Assembly: GCA_041752455.1 (NCBI GenBank)
Contig: JBGSWL010000032.1
Location: 24,070 to 88,069 of the forward strand
Source: JBGSWL01 sp041752455
GTDB lineage: Bacteria > Pseudomonadota > Alphaproteobacteria > Rhizobiales > Rhizobiaceae
Length of the DNA stretch: 64,000 nt
Direction: 5' to 3'
The translations under genes and the position numbers were made by a program. The notes under the pieces were generated by a model, which made no database searches, was not told where the DNA came from, and saw nothing but the letters and a program-made list of their open reading frames with translations. This document shows, piece after piece, positions 1 to 8,390 of the stretch (the stretch's first letter is position 1; every line of letters starts with the position of its first letter).

Positions 1-199
1 AATGCGCATACTCTTGCGCTGTGCCGTGGTCGGTCAAATCACCGGTGACGATGGCACAATCGACTGGGCCAAGCGCCGGCAGGCGCGCGTTGATTGTCTC
101 TACAGCACGCTCAAGCGCGGCGTTGGTATCGGAATGGCCGCAAACAAGCTGGCCTTTTGCGACAATATGCGGATCGCTGATCTGGATGAAGGCAGGCAT
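1..199 (-). CDS. Metallophosphoesterase (calcineurin-like phosphodiesterase), N-terminal part
   Basis: Reading from the ATG at 199 leftward gives 66 codons before the window ends, so only the N-terminus is present. The start reads MPAFIQISDPHIVAKGQLVC and is followed later by IVTGDLTDHG. The D-x-H and GDLTDxG motifs are the first two metal-binding motifs of the calcineurin-like family that includes CpdA/Icc-type phosphodiesterases. The ATG follows directly on the TGA of the ABC ATPase (TGAATG), so the gene is the last visible member of the importer operon. By inference the enzyme hydrolyses a phosphodiester brought in by that importer. The exact substrate cannot be told from this fragment. 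Confidence 0.85.
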   Translation of the reverse strand, partial: MPAFIQISDPHIVAKGQLVCGHSDTNAALERAVETINARLPALGPVDCAIVTGDLTDHGTAQEYAH

Positions 200-1237
200 T
201 CAGGCGGCCGCTTTTTCTTCGGGGTCAAGGGTCAGGATGGATTGCGGCGCGATGGAAACACGCACGTTCTCGCCCGGTTTTGGCGCGGTCAGGCCCTGGT
301 GCAGGCAAAACAGCATTTGGTCAGTCACACCGCTCAGCGCGATGCGGTAGTGCGTACCGAGGAATGTCACCGTTTCCACCTGCGCACCAAGCTGCCCGTC
401 ATCGACGATCCTGACATCCTCGGCCCGCACGAAAGCGGCCTTGCCATCCGCCGGGTGGTTCAACCGCAGCGTGCCACCTGCAAGGTGCAACCGGTTGCCG
501 TCGATCCGCCCGCCAAGCGGCATGGAATTGCCCACGAAGCGCGCGACAAAGGCGTTTTCAGGTGCGCGGTACAGCGCCTCCGGGGTTCCGATCTGGGCGA
601 CGCGTCCTTGGCTCATCACTGCCACACGGTCGGCAATCGCCATGGCTTCATCCTGATCATGCGTGACAAAGATCGCCGTGATGCCGAACTGGCGCAGCAG
701 TTCCGCCAGTTCATCGCGCAATTGGCCGCGCAGCGCCGCATCCAGTGCCGACAGGGGTTCGTCAAGCAGGAGCAGACGCGGGCGTGGCGCAAAGGCCCGC
801 GCCAGCGCCACGCGCTGCCTTTGGCCGCCCGACAATGCGGTTATCGCTCGCGCTGCATAAGGTTCGAGGCGGCAAAGCGCGATCACTTCGTCGACGCGGG
901 CATCGATCTGCGCCTTGGCGAGCCGCTGCATTTTCAGGCCGTAGCCGATATTGGCGCGCACCGACATGTTGGGAAACAGCGCATAGGACTGGAACACCAT
1001 GCCAACCTTGCGCCGTTCCACCGGCTGGTTGGTCATGTCGTCATCCTTGAACCGGATCGACGCGCCCGGATCGGCGGTTTCCAGCCCGGCAATGATACGC
1101 AAAAGCGTGGTCTTGCCGCAGCCGGAGGGACCGAGCAGCGAAACGATCTCGCCTTCGGCGATGTCCAGATCGGTCGGCAGAAGAGCGCGCGCGCCGCCGG
1201 GAAAGGTCTTGGCGATGTTGCGAAGCGTCAGGGTCAT
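200..1237 (-). CDS. ABC transporter ATP-binding protein (PotA/FbpC-type)
   Basis: This 345-residue protein is the cytoplasmic ATPase of a binding-protein-dependent importer. It has Walker A GPSGCGKTT near residue 38, the signature LSGGQRQRVALARA, Walker B LLLLDEPLSALD and the switch histidine in FVTHDQDEA. A C-terminal region of about 100 residues (VRAEDVRIVDDG onward) fits the TOBE-type domain of PotA/FbpC-like ATPases. The ATG at 1237 shares one base with the stop of the upstream permease (TAATG), indicating translational coupling. The partners are the two permeases and the periplasmic binding protein upstream. The family is certain; the transported substrate is not. Confidence 0.93.
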   Translation of the reverse strand: MTLTLRNIAKTFPGGARALLPTDLDIAEGEIVSLLGPSGCGKTTLLRIIAGLETADPGASIRFKDDDMTNQPVERRKVGMVFQSYALFPNMSVRANIGYGLKMQRLAKAQIDARVDEVIALCRLEPYAARAITALSGGQRQRVALARAFAPRPRLLLLDEPLSALDAALRGQLRDELAELLRQFGITAIFVTHDQDEAMAIADRVAVMSQGRVAQIGTPEALYRAPENAFVARFVGNSMPLGGRIDGNRLHLAGGTLRLNHPADGKAAFVRAEDVRIVDDGQLGAQVETVTFLGTHYRIALSGVTDQMLFCLHQGLTAPKPGENVRVSIAPQSILTLDPEEKAAA

Positions 1238-2025
1238 TATTGCGCAATCCTTTGGGCGCGGGCGCTTGCCCACTGCATGGCAAGAAGAAGCGGCACGATC
1301 ATCACGAAGAAAATCAGCGTATAAGCCGACGCGATTTCGAGCCGCATCGACGCATAGCTGTCGGCCAAGCCGACCGGCAGCGTCTTCAGATACGGCGTGT
1401 GCAACATCCAGGTCAGGTTGAATTCGCCGATCGACAGCGTCACCACGGTCAGAGCTCCGGCCAGTATGCCGGGCAGCGCGTTGGGGATAACGATGTCGAT
1501 GAACCGCCGGGCCGGGCCGGCGCCAAGGCTCGCGGCCCCCTCTTCCAGCGTTTTCAGGTCGATGGCCGCCAGGACCGAAAGCACCGAGCGCACCATGAAC
1601 GGCAATGTGTAAAGCACATGGCCGACAAGGATGAAGGTCCAGCTCAACCGGAACCCCTTGTAGGTGCCATAGAGTTGAAGGAGCGCAAGCGCCAAGGCAA
1701 GACCCGGAATGGCCAGCGGCAGCGAGATGAACTCTTCCAGCGCGCGCGTCAGGCGGCCCGGATTGCGCGCCATCGCATAGGCAGCCGGCACGCCGATGAT
1801 CAATGTGACGGCGAGACAGGCAAGCGCAATGCCGAGCGACAGGAAGATCGAGGAGGCATAAAGTTCCCAGACGACGCCGATCCATTTCAGTGTCAGGCCG
1901 GACCGTACCCCTTGAAAGTAGTTGACCGTAAGACCTGCCAGCACCGACTGGATGGTCGGCACCAGCAGGAACGCTGCAGCCAGCAGCGTCACGGACAATT
2001 GCAGAAGTTTGCCGGATCGCATCAT
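1237..2025 (-). CDS. ABC transporter permease 2 (binding-protein-dependent transport family)
   Basis: This 262-residue inner-membrane permease has about six hydrophobic helices. It carries the conserved EAA-type cytoplasmic loop LEEGAASLGAGPARRFIDIV, which contacts the ATPase. I chose the ATG at 2025 because GGGAGG lies a few bases upstream and the start follows the previous permease stop by four bases. An upstream in-frame start at 2073 would overlap that gene heavily. It works as a heterodimer with permease 1, as in CysTW/ThiP-like importers. Confidence 0.9.
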   Translation of the reverse strand: MMRSGKLLQLSVTLLAAAFLLVPTIQSVLAGLTVNYFQGVRSGLTLKWIGVVWELYASSIFLSLGIALACLAVTLIIGVPAAYAMARNPGRLTRALEEFISLPLAIPGLALALALLQLYGTYKGFRLSWTFILVGHVLYTLPFMVRSVLSVLAAIDLKTLEEGAASLGAGPARRFIDIVIPNALPGILAGALTVVTLSIGEFNLTWMLHTPYLKTLPVGLADSYASMRLEIASAYTLIFFVMIVPLLLAMQWASARAQRIAQ

Positions 2026-2029
2026 CGCT

Positions 2030-2833
2030 TCAGCCTCCCGCCGCGACGGTGGTGCCGGAGAAGGTCCGCGCAAGGAACAGCATCGCCCATGTGATGATGC
2101 CGAGCAGCACGGACAATGCCGCCGCCATGGCGATGTTCGCCGACAGTGTGAACTCGGTGTAGATCACCATCGGCAGGACATCGATGTTGGTGGCGAGCGT
2201 GAACGCCGTGCCGAACGCCCCCATGGCAGTGGCAAAGGCAATGGCACCGGCGGCAATCAAGGCGGGCGAAAGTGCAGGTATCAACACGTCGATCACAACC
2301 CGGTGCGGCGGGGCGCCAAGCGTGCGCGCAGCTTCTTCCAGCGCCGGATCGATCTTTTCCGCTGCCGCCATCACAGTCAAAAGCACGCGCGGGATCGAGA
2401 AATAGAGGTAGCCGAGAAACAGGCCGAAGATTGAATAGGCAAACACCACATGGCCGGGAAGCAGCGCATTGAACAGTCCCTGCCGCCCGCCGAGCAGGAT
2501 GATCATGAAGCCGACCACAACGCCCGGAAACGCCAGCGGCAGGGTCAGGATCGACAGCAGCGCCGCGCGGCCAAAGAACCGGTTGCGCGTCAGGAAGAGA
2601 CCGGCGGTTGTCGAAACGGCTAGCGCTGCGGCGGTGACGGCCAGCGAGACGATCACCGTCTGCACAAGCGTCGTCAGGTATCGCGGCGTCTGCAGGATCT
2701 GCCAGTAAATCGCCCAGCCCGCCTCACCCTCACTGGAGGCAAGGATCAGCCGTGCGATCGGCAGGGCCAGAAAGGCCAGCCCGAACACCGCCAGCGGCAC
2801 AAGGCACAGCGAAACAAACATGCGGGAAGACAT
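2030..2833 (-). CDS. ABC transporter permease 1 (binding-protein-dependent transport family)
   Basis: This 267-residue integral membrane protein opens with a strongly hydrophobic helix (MSSRMFVSLCLVPLAVFGLA). It carries the EAA-loop LEEAARTLGAPPHRVVIDVL before the last helices, as expected for a permease of the PotB/CysT type. It lies between the binding protein gene (68-base gap) and the second permease (four-base gap) on the same strand. It is the first membrane subunit of the importer encoded at 200-3912. Confidence 0.9.
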   Translation of the reverse strand: MSSRMFVSLCLVPLAVFGLAFLALPIARLILASSEGEAGWAIYWQILQTPRYLTTLVQTVIVSLAVTAAALAVSTTAGLFLTRNRFFGRAALLSILTLPLAFPGVVVGFMIILLGGRQGLFNALLPGHVVFAYSIFGLFLGYLYFSIPRVLLTVMAAAEKIDPALEEAARTLGAPPHRVVIDVLIPALSPALIAAGAIAFATAMGAFGTAFTLATNIDVLPMVIYTEFTLSANIAMAAALSVLLGIITWAMLFLARTFSGTTVAAGG

Positions 2834-2901
2834 GGGCAGAGCCTTTTGAATGGCGGAACAAAGCGGGCAGGACGCAAGCGCCCTGCCCGTTTCAACCCTT
2901 G

Positions 2902-3912
2902 TTATTTCACTTCAGCCAGATAGCGCTCGCCGAAGGCCTTCTGGGCTGCAGCCATGGCGGCATAGTCGACCGCAACGGCGCGTTCATAGTCGCTGTCCGG
3001 GAGGAAGCGTGCTGCAACGTCGGCCGGCAGCGCAACCGGGCGGGCCGGCTTCAGATAGGCGTTGGTCCAGATCGCCTGACCTTCATCCGACAGGATGAAG
3101 TCGAGCGCCTTCTTGCCGGTCTCGGCATTCGGGGCACCGGCCACAAGGCTCATGACGTAAGGCACGCGCACCGAACCTTCGCACGGCAACACGAACTCGA
3201 ACTTGCCGCTTTCGTTGTACTTGGCGCGATAGGCATTGAAGTCGTAGTCGAACAGGATCGGGATTTCGCCGGAAACGACGCGGGCAAACGAGGTCTGCTT
3301 CGGCACGATCGGGCTGTTGGCAGACAGGTCGTTGAAATACTTGATCGCGGCATCGAAGTTGGTGAGGTCGCCGCCGAAAGCCTGGTTGACGGCAACAGCG
3401 CCGGCATAGCCGACGAAAGCCGAGGCCGGGTCGAGATAGCCGACCATGCCCTTGTATTCGGCCTTAGTGAGGTCAGCCCAGCACGCCGGGACCGGTGCAC
3501 CGCCGAGCGCATCGACATTCACGAAAAGGCCGAGCGTGCCATAGTGCACGGCAAACCAGTTGCCTTCCGGGTCCTTCAGGCCTTCCGGGATCTCGTCAAA
3601 GCCGGCCGGCTTGTAGGGCTGGACAACGCCTTCGCCGATGGCCTGGATACCGGTGGTCACACCGTAATAGGCGATGTCGGCAACGGGCGAAGCCTTTTCG
3701 GCGATCAACTGGCTGAGGGTCTGGCCGGAGTTCTTGTTGTCGTGCGGCATCTGGATGCCGGCCTTTTCGTCGAGTGCCTTGAGCATCGATGCCCAATCGG
3801 CCCATTCCGGCGGGCAGTTGTAGCAGATGGCGCTTTCCGCCGAAGCGGTGGTGATGGTGGCGGGCATGGCAACCGCAGTTGCGATGAGGGCCGCATAAGC
3901 GATATGTTTCAT
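2902..3912 (-). CDS. Periplasmic substrate-binding protein of ABC importer
   Basis: This 336-residue protein has a Sec signal peptide of about 25 residues ending ITTASA before ESAICYN. The mature part has the two-lobe pattern of family-1 extracellular solute-binding proteins, with AIWTNAYLKPARPVAL near the C-terminus, as in Fbp/PotD-type proteins. Two cysteines after the signal (CYNC) are unusual for the family and may bridge. Its ATG overlaps the regulator's stop (ATGA), so the regulator and binding protein are co-translated. The ligand is unknown. The phosphodiesterase at the end of the operon makes an organophosphate ester a reasonable inference. Confidence 0.88.
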   Translation of the reverse strand: MKHIAYAALIATAVAMPATITTASAESAICYNCPPEWADWASMLKALDEKAGIQMPHDNKNSGQTLSQLIAEKASPVADIAYYGVTTGIQAIGEGVVQPYKPAGFDEIPEGLKDPEGNWFAVHYGTLGLFVNVDALGGAPVPACWADLTKAEYKGMVGYLDPASAFVGYAGAVAVNQAFGGDLTNFDAAIKYFNDLSANSPIVPKQTSFARVVSGEIPILFDYDFNAYRAKYNESGKFEFVLPCEGSVRVPYVMSLVAGAPNAETGKKALDFILSDEGQAIWTNAYLKPARPVALPADVAARFLPDSDYERAVAVDYAAMAAAQKAFGERYLAEVK

Positions 3913-5006
3913 CGGTTCATCCTTGTTTGAGCTGACGTTCGGGCGGGGAGAGCGGACGACGGTCGGGGTGCATCCTGACCGTCGTCACCGGTTTCCGGGT
4001 TTGGCGCGGCAAGTGTCGCCCCAGCCCGGAAATGGAAAGGCAGGGCTGGCGGCTGAACGGGTTCGCCCCCCTGCAACATCTGGAGAATGGTTCTGGCGGC
4101 TTGCCGTCCCATCGCCTCGGGCGAGGTTTCGACCGTCGCAAGCGGCACGTCGAGCAGGCGACCGACTTCGATCCCGTCAAAGCCGGCAACCGACAGGTCC
4201 TGCGGCACGCGCCATCCCAGAAAACGCGCGGCCTTCTGCAGGGCAATCGCCAGAAAATCGTTGGATGCAAAGATCGCCGTCAGTTGCGGATGGTCGGCAA
4301 GGATTGCCGCGAGGCGTTCAGGTTCGGAAGCTTCCGCCTCGCCGATTTCGATCAGCGCCGGATCGGCCAGTCCCCGCGCCCGGCACTCGGCGTGAAACCC
4401 CGCATAGCGGTTGCGCGACCGGTCGGACGTTGAAAACCGCAGGGCGAGAAACCCGGTGCGCCGATGACCAAGGCCGGCAAACTGGCGCGCCACTTCCCGC
4501 GCCGCTTCGAAATTGTCGACATATGACGTCACAAAGCCATCGAGCGGATCGTGAAACATCAGGCACGTCGCCACGCCGCGCTGGCGCGCCATGCGCATGG
4601 CAGCGCTGCGCTCCGGCGCAACCATCGTGGCCACCAGCGCATCGGTATCCTTGGACAGCAGCATGGCGATGGCCGCATCATCGGCCGCCGCATCATAGTT
4701 CGAGCAGGAGATCAGCAGCTGGTAGCCGGAACCGATCAGTTCCGCCTGCACGCCCTGCACCGCCTCGGCAAATACCGGATTGGCAAGCGACGGCACAAGG
4801 CAGCCGATTGTCATCGACCGCCGGCTTTGCAGGGCCCGCCCGATCGAGGAAAAGCTGAAGCCGAGTTCGCGCGCTGCCCGCTGCACCCGTTCGCGCACAT
4901 CGGCGCTCGCCGGTCCGGAATCGTTGAGCACGCGGCTCGCCGTCGCAACCCCGCAGCCGGCCGCCTGGGCAACATCCTTGATCGTGATGGTGGTCCTGCG
5001 CTGCAC
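3909..5006 (-). CDS. LacI/GalR-family transcriptional regulator
   Basis: This 365-residue protein has an N-terminal HTH (TITIKDVAQAAGCGVATASR, roughly residues 6-25) and then a LacI-type effector domain with NDFLAIALQKAA and AGFDGIEVG motifs. I chose the GTG at 5006 because GGAG lies seven bases upstream and the protein then starts just before the HTH. An ATG at 5060 would run through a perfect operator-like palindrome at 5021-5034. It is the first gene of the importer operon and overlaps the binding protein gene by four bases. It probably represses its own operon until the transported compound, or a derivative, is present. Confidence 0.9.
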   Translation of the reverse strand: MQRRTTITIKDVAQAAGCGVATASRVLNDSGPASADVRERVQRAARELGFSFSSIGRALQSRRSMTIGCLVPSLANPVFAEAVQGVQAELIGSGYQLLISCSNYDAAADDAAIAMLLSKDTDALVATMVAPERSAAMRMARQRGVATCLMFHDPLDGFVTSYVDNFEAAREVARQFAGLGHRRTGFLALRFSTSDRSRNRYAGFHAECRARGLADPALIEIGEAEASEPERLAAILADHPQLTAIFASNDFLAIALQKAARFLGWRVPQDLSVAGFDGIEVGRLLDVPLATVETSPEAMGRQAARTILQMLQGGEPVQPPALPFHFRAGATLAAPNPETGDDGQDAPRPSSALPARTSAQTRMNR

Positions 5007-5020
5007 CGTCTCTCTCCAAC

Positions 5021-5034
5021 TGGAAACGTTTCCA
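5021..5034. promoter_or_regulatory. LacI-type operator palindrome
   Basis: TGGAAACGTTTCCA is a perfect 14-base palindrome with the central CG typical of LacI/GalR operators. It lies 14 bases upstream of the GTG of the LacI-family gene, in its expected leader or promoter. Autoregulation is the simple reading. Confidence 0.7.
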
Positions 5035-5039
5035 TAATG

Positions 5040-5049
5040 GTTTCGAAAC
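5040..5049. promoter_or_regulatory. Second, shorter operator-like palindrome
   Basis: GTTTCGAAAC is a perfect 10-base palindrome with a central CG, five bases from the stronger palindrome at 5021-5034. A CATTAT sequence resembling a -10 box lies between them on the minus strand. It could be a weaker second site for the same regulator. Confidence 0.35.
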
Positions 5050-5289
5050 GTGACAGCCATATGACAGCGCGGCGGCGCATTCGCGCTTCGATTTCATCAC
5101 ATCGGAAATTGCGCCGGACCTAAACCAACCGTACGGGACACGCCCCTGCGTTCGAGCAGCCGTCTCGGACCTGTCCGCAACGTCCTGGCCTTCACCTGTG
5201 ATCTGAAGCTGGCGACCTCAGTTTTCAATGATGCGCTGTGGCAGACGGAGCACCGCCGCCAGCCCCCTGCCCTTGCCGCCCCTTGTGCC

Positions 5290-7080
5290 CTACTGCCCCT
5301 TGCGGCCGACCATCACCCCGACGGTCGCAAGGGCGATCGGGAAGTCGGCTTTGAGCCACGTCCAGAAGCTTTCCAGCTGCAGCGCATAGGCGTGGTCCCA
5401 GGCGACCTTCGAGCGCACATCCTCGATGCTCTCGTCATAGCCCTGCTTGACCTGTGCAAGGCCCGTGACCCCCGGAAGGATGCCGTAGGTGCGCTCGATA
5501 TAGAGCGGGATTTCGCCTTCCAGCTTGGCAAAGAACACCGGACGTTCCGGCCGCGGCCCGATCAGCGACATCTCGCCGCGCAGGATGTTGATCGCCTGCG
5601 GCAGTTCGTCGAGCCGGGTCTTGCGCAGGAACGCACCAACGCGGGTGATGCGCGCATCGCCCTTGGTTGCCCATGCGGCGCCATTCTTTTCAGCGTCATT
5701 GCGCATCGTGCGGAACTTGATCAGCTCGAACAGCGTGGTGCGGTCGGCGAGCGCCCGCCCGACGCGCAATTGCCGGTAGAAGACCGGACCCGGACTTTCG
5801 AGCCGGATCGCCAGCGCCACCGGCACGAAGACGATGGAAAGCACGGACAGCAGGGCGGCGGCCCCGGCAAGATCGAAAATCCGCTTGGCAAACCGCACCG
5901 ATGCCGGCACATGCACCATCTCCGCCGTCTGGGTCGCTGACGCCCAGCGCCCGCGCGCATCGAACCGGCCGGTGAGCCAGGCAAACGAACCTGTGCCATT
6001 GGCGATATAGCCATTGGCCATAGTGGCTGCGAGCGCCTGGAACCGGTTGCGCCGATGTTCCGTCACTGACATCGCTGCAAGCGCGTAGGCAACGCTGAAA
6101 CCCATGGCCAGCGACATCGTCGCATAAGCGAGACTGGAAAAGCTGAGGATGGCAGCAGACACGATCATGAAGGCAATCAGGAACGGAATGAAGGCGCGCA
6201 GCCCTTTGCCGGATGCAAAGGCGTAGGCAATTCCAGGGCGCAGCGGATTGAGCAAGCGCCAAAGCCGCAACGACTGCTGCATGTTGCCAGCCCCGATGCG
6301 GATGCGCCGCGCACGCTCCTGACCGGGCCGGGTGCGCTCGGTTTCCGTGACGACGAGTTCCGGATCGAGCACGGCGTTCCAACCATCGGCGATGATCTCC
6401 ATTGGCAGGACGAAGTCATCATTGATCGTATCGGCGGCAAGCGGACGGAAGGCGTCACGCCGGATCGCATAAAACGCGCCGGAAAAGCCCATCGGTCCGC
6501 CAAGTGCCGCTTCGCCGAGGCGCAACCGGTTTTGCAGGCTCCAGTAGCTCTTCTCGCCAGCGCTGCCATTGGCGTTGCAATCGTAGAGACCACCGACAAC
6601 ACCGATTGCCGGATTGGTCATGGCAGCGGCAACACGCATAAGAGCATCGACGGGAAGTTCAGCCGATGCATCGGTCAAGACGGCGACCGGCGACGTGCAG
6701 AGCGCAATTTCCTCGTTGAGAATGGCCACCTTGCCGCGGTTTTCGCCGTGGTCGATCACGCTCATGTGGGTACCAGCAGCGCCGAGGGCTGCGACCGCCG
6801 CGCGGGCAATCTCGGGCGTCTTGTCGGGCGAACCGTCGCAGACGATGCGGACATGAAGCCGGTCGGCGGGATAATCCAGCGCAGCAAGATTGGCGACCTT
6901 GGTGGCAATGGTCGCCGCTTCCCGGTAGGCCGGCACGATGATGGTCATCGCCGGAAGCTCGCCGCCGACGGCAGACGGCTTCTTTGCCGGCTCCAAAGCC
7001 AGCAGGCTCAAGGGATAAGTGACGTGGTGGTGGACGACAGCTGCAGTTGACAGCCAGAACAGGGTCTCAAGCATCATCAT
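5290..7080 (-). CDS. GT2 glycosyltransferase fused to a sugar-phosphate transferase
   Basis: This 596-residue protein joins two enzymes of polysaccharide synthesis. Residues of about 45-270 form a family-2 glycosyltransferase (TIIVPAYREAATI, LTDASAELP), preceded by a membrane segment and followed by several helices. Residues of about 400-590 form a bacterial sugar transferase of the WcaJ/ExoY type, with one hydrophobic hairpin, LIKFRTMRNDA, LPQAINILRGEMSLIGPRPE and PGVTGLAQV. That module loads the first sugar phosphate onto undecaprenyl phosphate. The ATG overlaps the upstream glycosyltransferase stop (ATGA). The two parts correspond to separate SypQ-like and SypR-like proteins in Vibrio syp loci. 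The fusion lies within one open frame, so it is not an obvious assembly artefact. Confidence 0.9.
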   Translation of the reverse strand: MMMLETLFWLSTAAVVHHHVTYPLSLLALEPAKKPSAVGGELPAMTIIVPAYREAATIATKVANLAALDYPADRLHVRIVCDGSPDKTPEIARAAVAALGAAGTHMSVIDHGENRGKVAILNEEIALCTSPVAVLTDASAELPVDALMRVAAAMTNPAIGVVGGLYDCNANGSAGEKSYWSLQNRLRLGEAALGGPMGFSGAFYAIRRDAFRPLAADTINDDFVLPMEIIADGWNAVLDPELVVTETERTRPGQERARRIRIGAGNMQQSLRLWRLLNPLRPGIAYAFASGKGLRAFIPFLIAFMIVSAAILSFSSLAYATMSLAMGFSVAYALAAMSVTEHRRNRFQALAATMANGYIANGTGSFAWLTGRFDARGRWASATQTAEMVHVPASVRFAKRIFDLAGAAALLSVLSIVFVPVALAIRLESPGPVFYRQLRVGRALADRTTLFELIKFRTMRNDAEKNGAAWATKGDARITRVGAFLRKTRLDELPQAINILRGEMSLIGPRPERPVFFAKLEGEIPLYIERTYGILPGVTGLAQVKQGYDESIEDVRSKVAWDHAYALQLESFWTWLKADFPIALATVGVMVGRKGQ

Positions 7081-8147
7081 GCCTTTCCAAGGTTCAGATA
7101 GGAGGAAACGGTGCGGGCCAGGGTGAACCTGGCTTCGACAAACGGGCGGGGGTTGAGGGTGGACGGGACGTCAAGACGCGAAACCAGCAATGCGGCGAGG
7201 CGCTCGCCGGCCATCTCGTTTGCGGCGCCGAACAGCGGCAGCAGTGAACCGGTTGCCGGACAGATCGCTTCGCGCACACCGCCGACATCATGGGCAACGG
7301 CCGGGATTCCGCAGGCCTGCGCCTCCAGCACTGCCAGCGGCAGGCCTTCGTTTCGCGACGGCAGGCAGTAAAGATCAAGCGCGGGATAGACCGACGCCAT
7401 GTCTGCGGAGCGTCCCGCAAGGAGCACGCGCTCGCCAAGGCCAAGACGGGCGATCTGCGCGGAAAGTGCAGCCCGCTGCGAACCATCGCCCCAGATCACC
7501 ACAGTCACATCGTCCGGCAGGTGGCTTGCCGCATCGACGAGGATGTCAAAACCCTTCACGACCTCCAGCCGGCCGGCGGCACCAATGATCCGCCGATCGA
7601 GCGGCAACCCGGCCTTGCGCCGCGCTGCGGCCTTGTCAGCCGGGGCAAACCGGTTGCAGTCGACGCCGTTGGCGATGATGCGAAAGTCCATGCCGGTGTG
7701 GCGTTGCGCAGCATCGGCGACCATCGCCGAAACGGCATAGCGCTGCGGACGGAGCGCGCGCAGGATCCCGCCGACGAGCCGCCGCCGTTTGGCGCCCTCC
7801 AGATGCCAGGCGTCATGCTCCATATGGGCAAGACGCGGAACGCCAGCCAAGCGCGCCGCAATTGATCCATAGAGAAGCGGCCCGGCATGGTGCGTGACGA
7901 CCGATGTAGGTTCAAGACCCGCGATTGCCTTGGCAAGGCGCAGAACAAGGCCCGGTTCGGCCCCGTCCTTTTTGCCGAGCGCGGTGATGCGGCCGCGAAA
8001 GGCGTCAAGCATCGGCCAGTTGTGTGCCAGGTCGTCGAGACGGCCCTCAAGGCTGATGATGTGCATGTCAGCGCTTGCGGCCATCGACAGCACAAGCTGT
8101 TCGATGCCGCCTGGCGCGAGGCGTTGGACTATGTGGATCTGCGTCAT
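7077..8147 (-). CDS. Glycosyltransferase family 4
   Basis: This 356-residue cytoplasmic enzyme opens with MTQIHIVQRLAPGGIEQLVL, the acceptor-side glycine loop of GT4 enzymes. It carries the donor-binding pattern SRNEGLPLAVLEAQACGIP in its C-terminal half. The ATG at 8147 is preceded by GGAGAAGG; an in-frame start at 8186 lacks such a site. It is the first gene of a two-gene minus-strand operon with the GT2/sugar-transferase fusion. A sigma54-type promoter lies about 35 bases upstream. The sugar specificity cannot be read. Confidence 0.9.
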   Translation of the reverse strand: MTQIHIVQRLAPGGIEQLVLSMAASADMHIISLEGRLDDLAHNWPMLDAFRGRITALGKKDGAEPGLVLRLAKAIAGLEPTSVVTHHAGPLLYGSIAARLAGVPRLAHMEHDAWHLEGAKRRRLVGGILRALRPQRYAVSAMVADAAQRHTGMDFRIIANGVDCNRFAPADKAAARRKAGLPLDRRIIGAAGRLEVVKGFDILVDAASHLPDDVTVVIWGDGSQRAALSAQIARLGLGERVLLAGRSADMASVYPALDLYCLPSRNEGLPLAVLEAQACGIPAVAHDVGGVREAICPATGSLLPLFGAANEMAGERLAALLVSRLDVPSTLNPRPFVEARFTLARTVSSYLNLGKA

Positions 8148-8181
8148 GGCCTTCTCCGGCAAATGCGTTTGCTCCCCATCC

Positions 8182-8197
8182 AGCAAGCGCCGTGCCG
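8182..8197 (-). promoter_or_regulatory. Sigma54 (-24/-12) promoter of the GT4-GT2/PGT operon
   Basis: On the minus strand CGGCAC, five bases, then TTGCT gives GG and GC exactly 12 bases apart, as in the RpoN consensus TGGCAC-N5-TTGCA. The predicted transcript start is about 25 bases before the ATG at 8147. Confidence 0.65.
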
Positions 8198-8237
8198 CTT
8201 CCGAATTGGCCTGATTGGCTTGAAACCCAGGCTTTCA

Positions 8238-8292
8238 GGCAAATTGCGCTGGCAAATTGCAAAGCCGGAGTTGGCACCCGTCGCATTTTGCA
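8238..8292. repeat. Direct repeats and TTTGCA half-sites, possible enhancer region
   Basis: The ten-base sequence GGCAAATTGC occurs at 8238-8247 and again at 8251-8260, 13 bases apart. TGCAAA follows at 8258-8263 and TTTGCA at 8287-8292. The cluster lies between two divergent sigma54 promoters, where an enhancer-binding activator would sit. The role is inferred. Confidence 0.4.
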
Positions 8293-8344
8293 AGCGATCG
8301 CCCGCAAAACCCGGCGGGCGGCACCAAAATGGGGCCTGACGGAC

Positions 8345-8360
8345 TGGCATGCCGGTTGCT
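8345..8360 (+). promoter_or_regulatory. Sigma54 (-24/-12) promoter of the STAS-export operon
   Basis: TGGCAT, five bases (GCCGG), then TTGCT matches the RpoN consensus with GG and GC 12 bases apart. The predicted start of transcription is about 20 bases upstream of the ATG at 8391. Confidence 0.75.
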
Positions 8361-8390
8361 GGTGTCTCGCCAGTTGAACGGAGAACCACC

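Noticed and set aside
2..1324. Plus-strand open frame of 440 codons at the left edge
   Set aside because: The minus strand holds the ABC ATPase and the start of a metallophosphoesterase with exact motifs.
8272..8292. TTGGCACCCGTCGCATTTTGC as a further sigma54 promoter
   Set aside because: The spacing between GG and GC is wrong (10 or about 17 bases instead of 12); a better element lies at 8345-8360.
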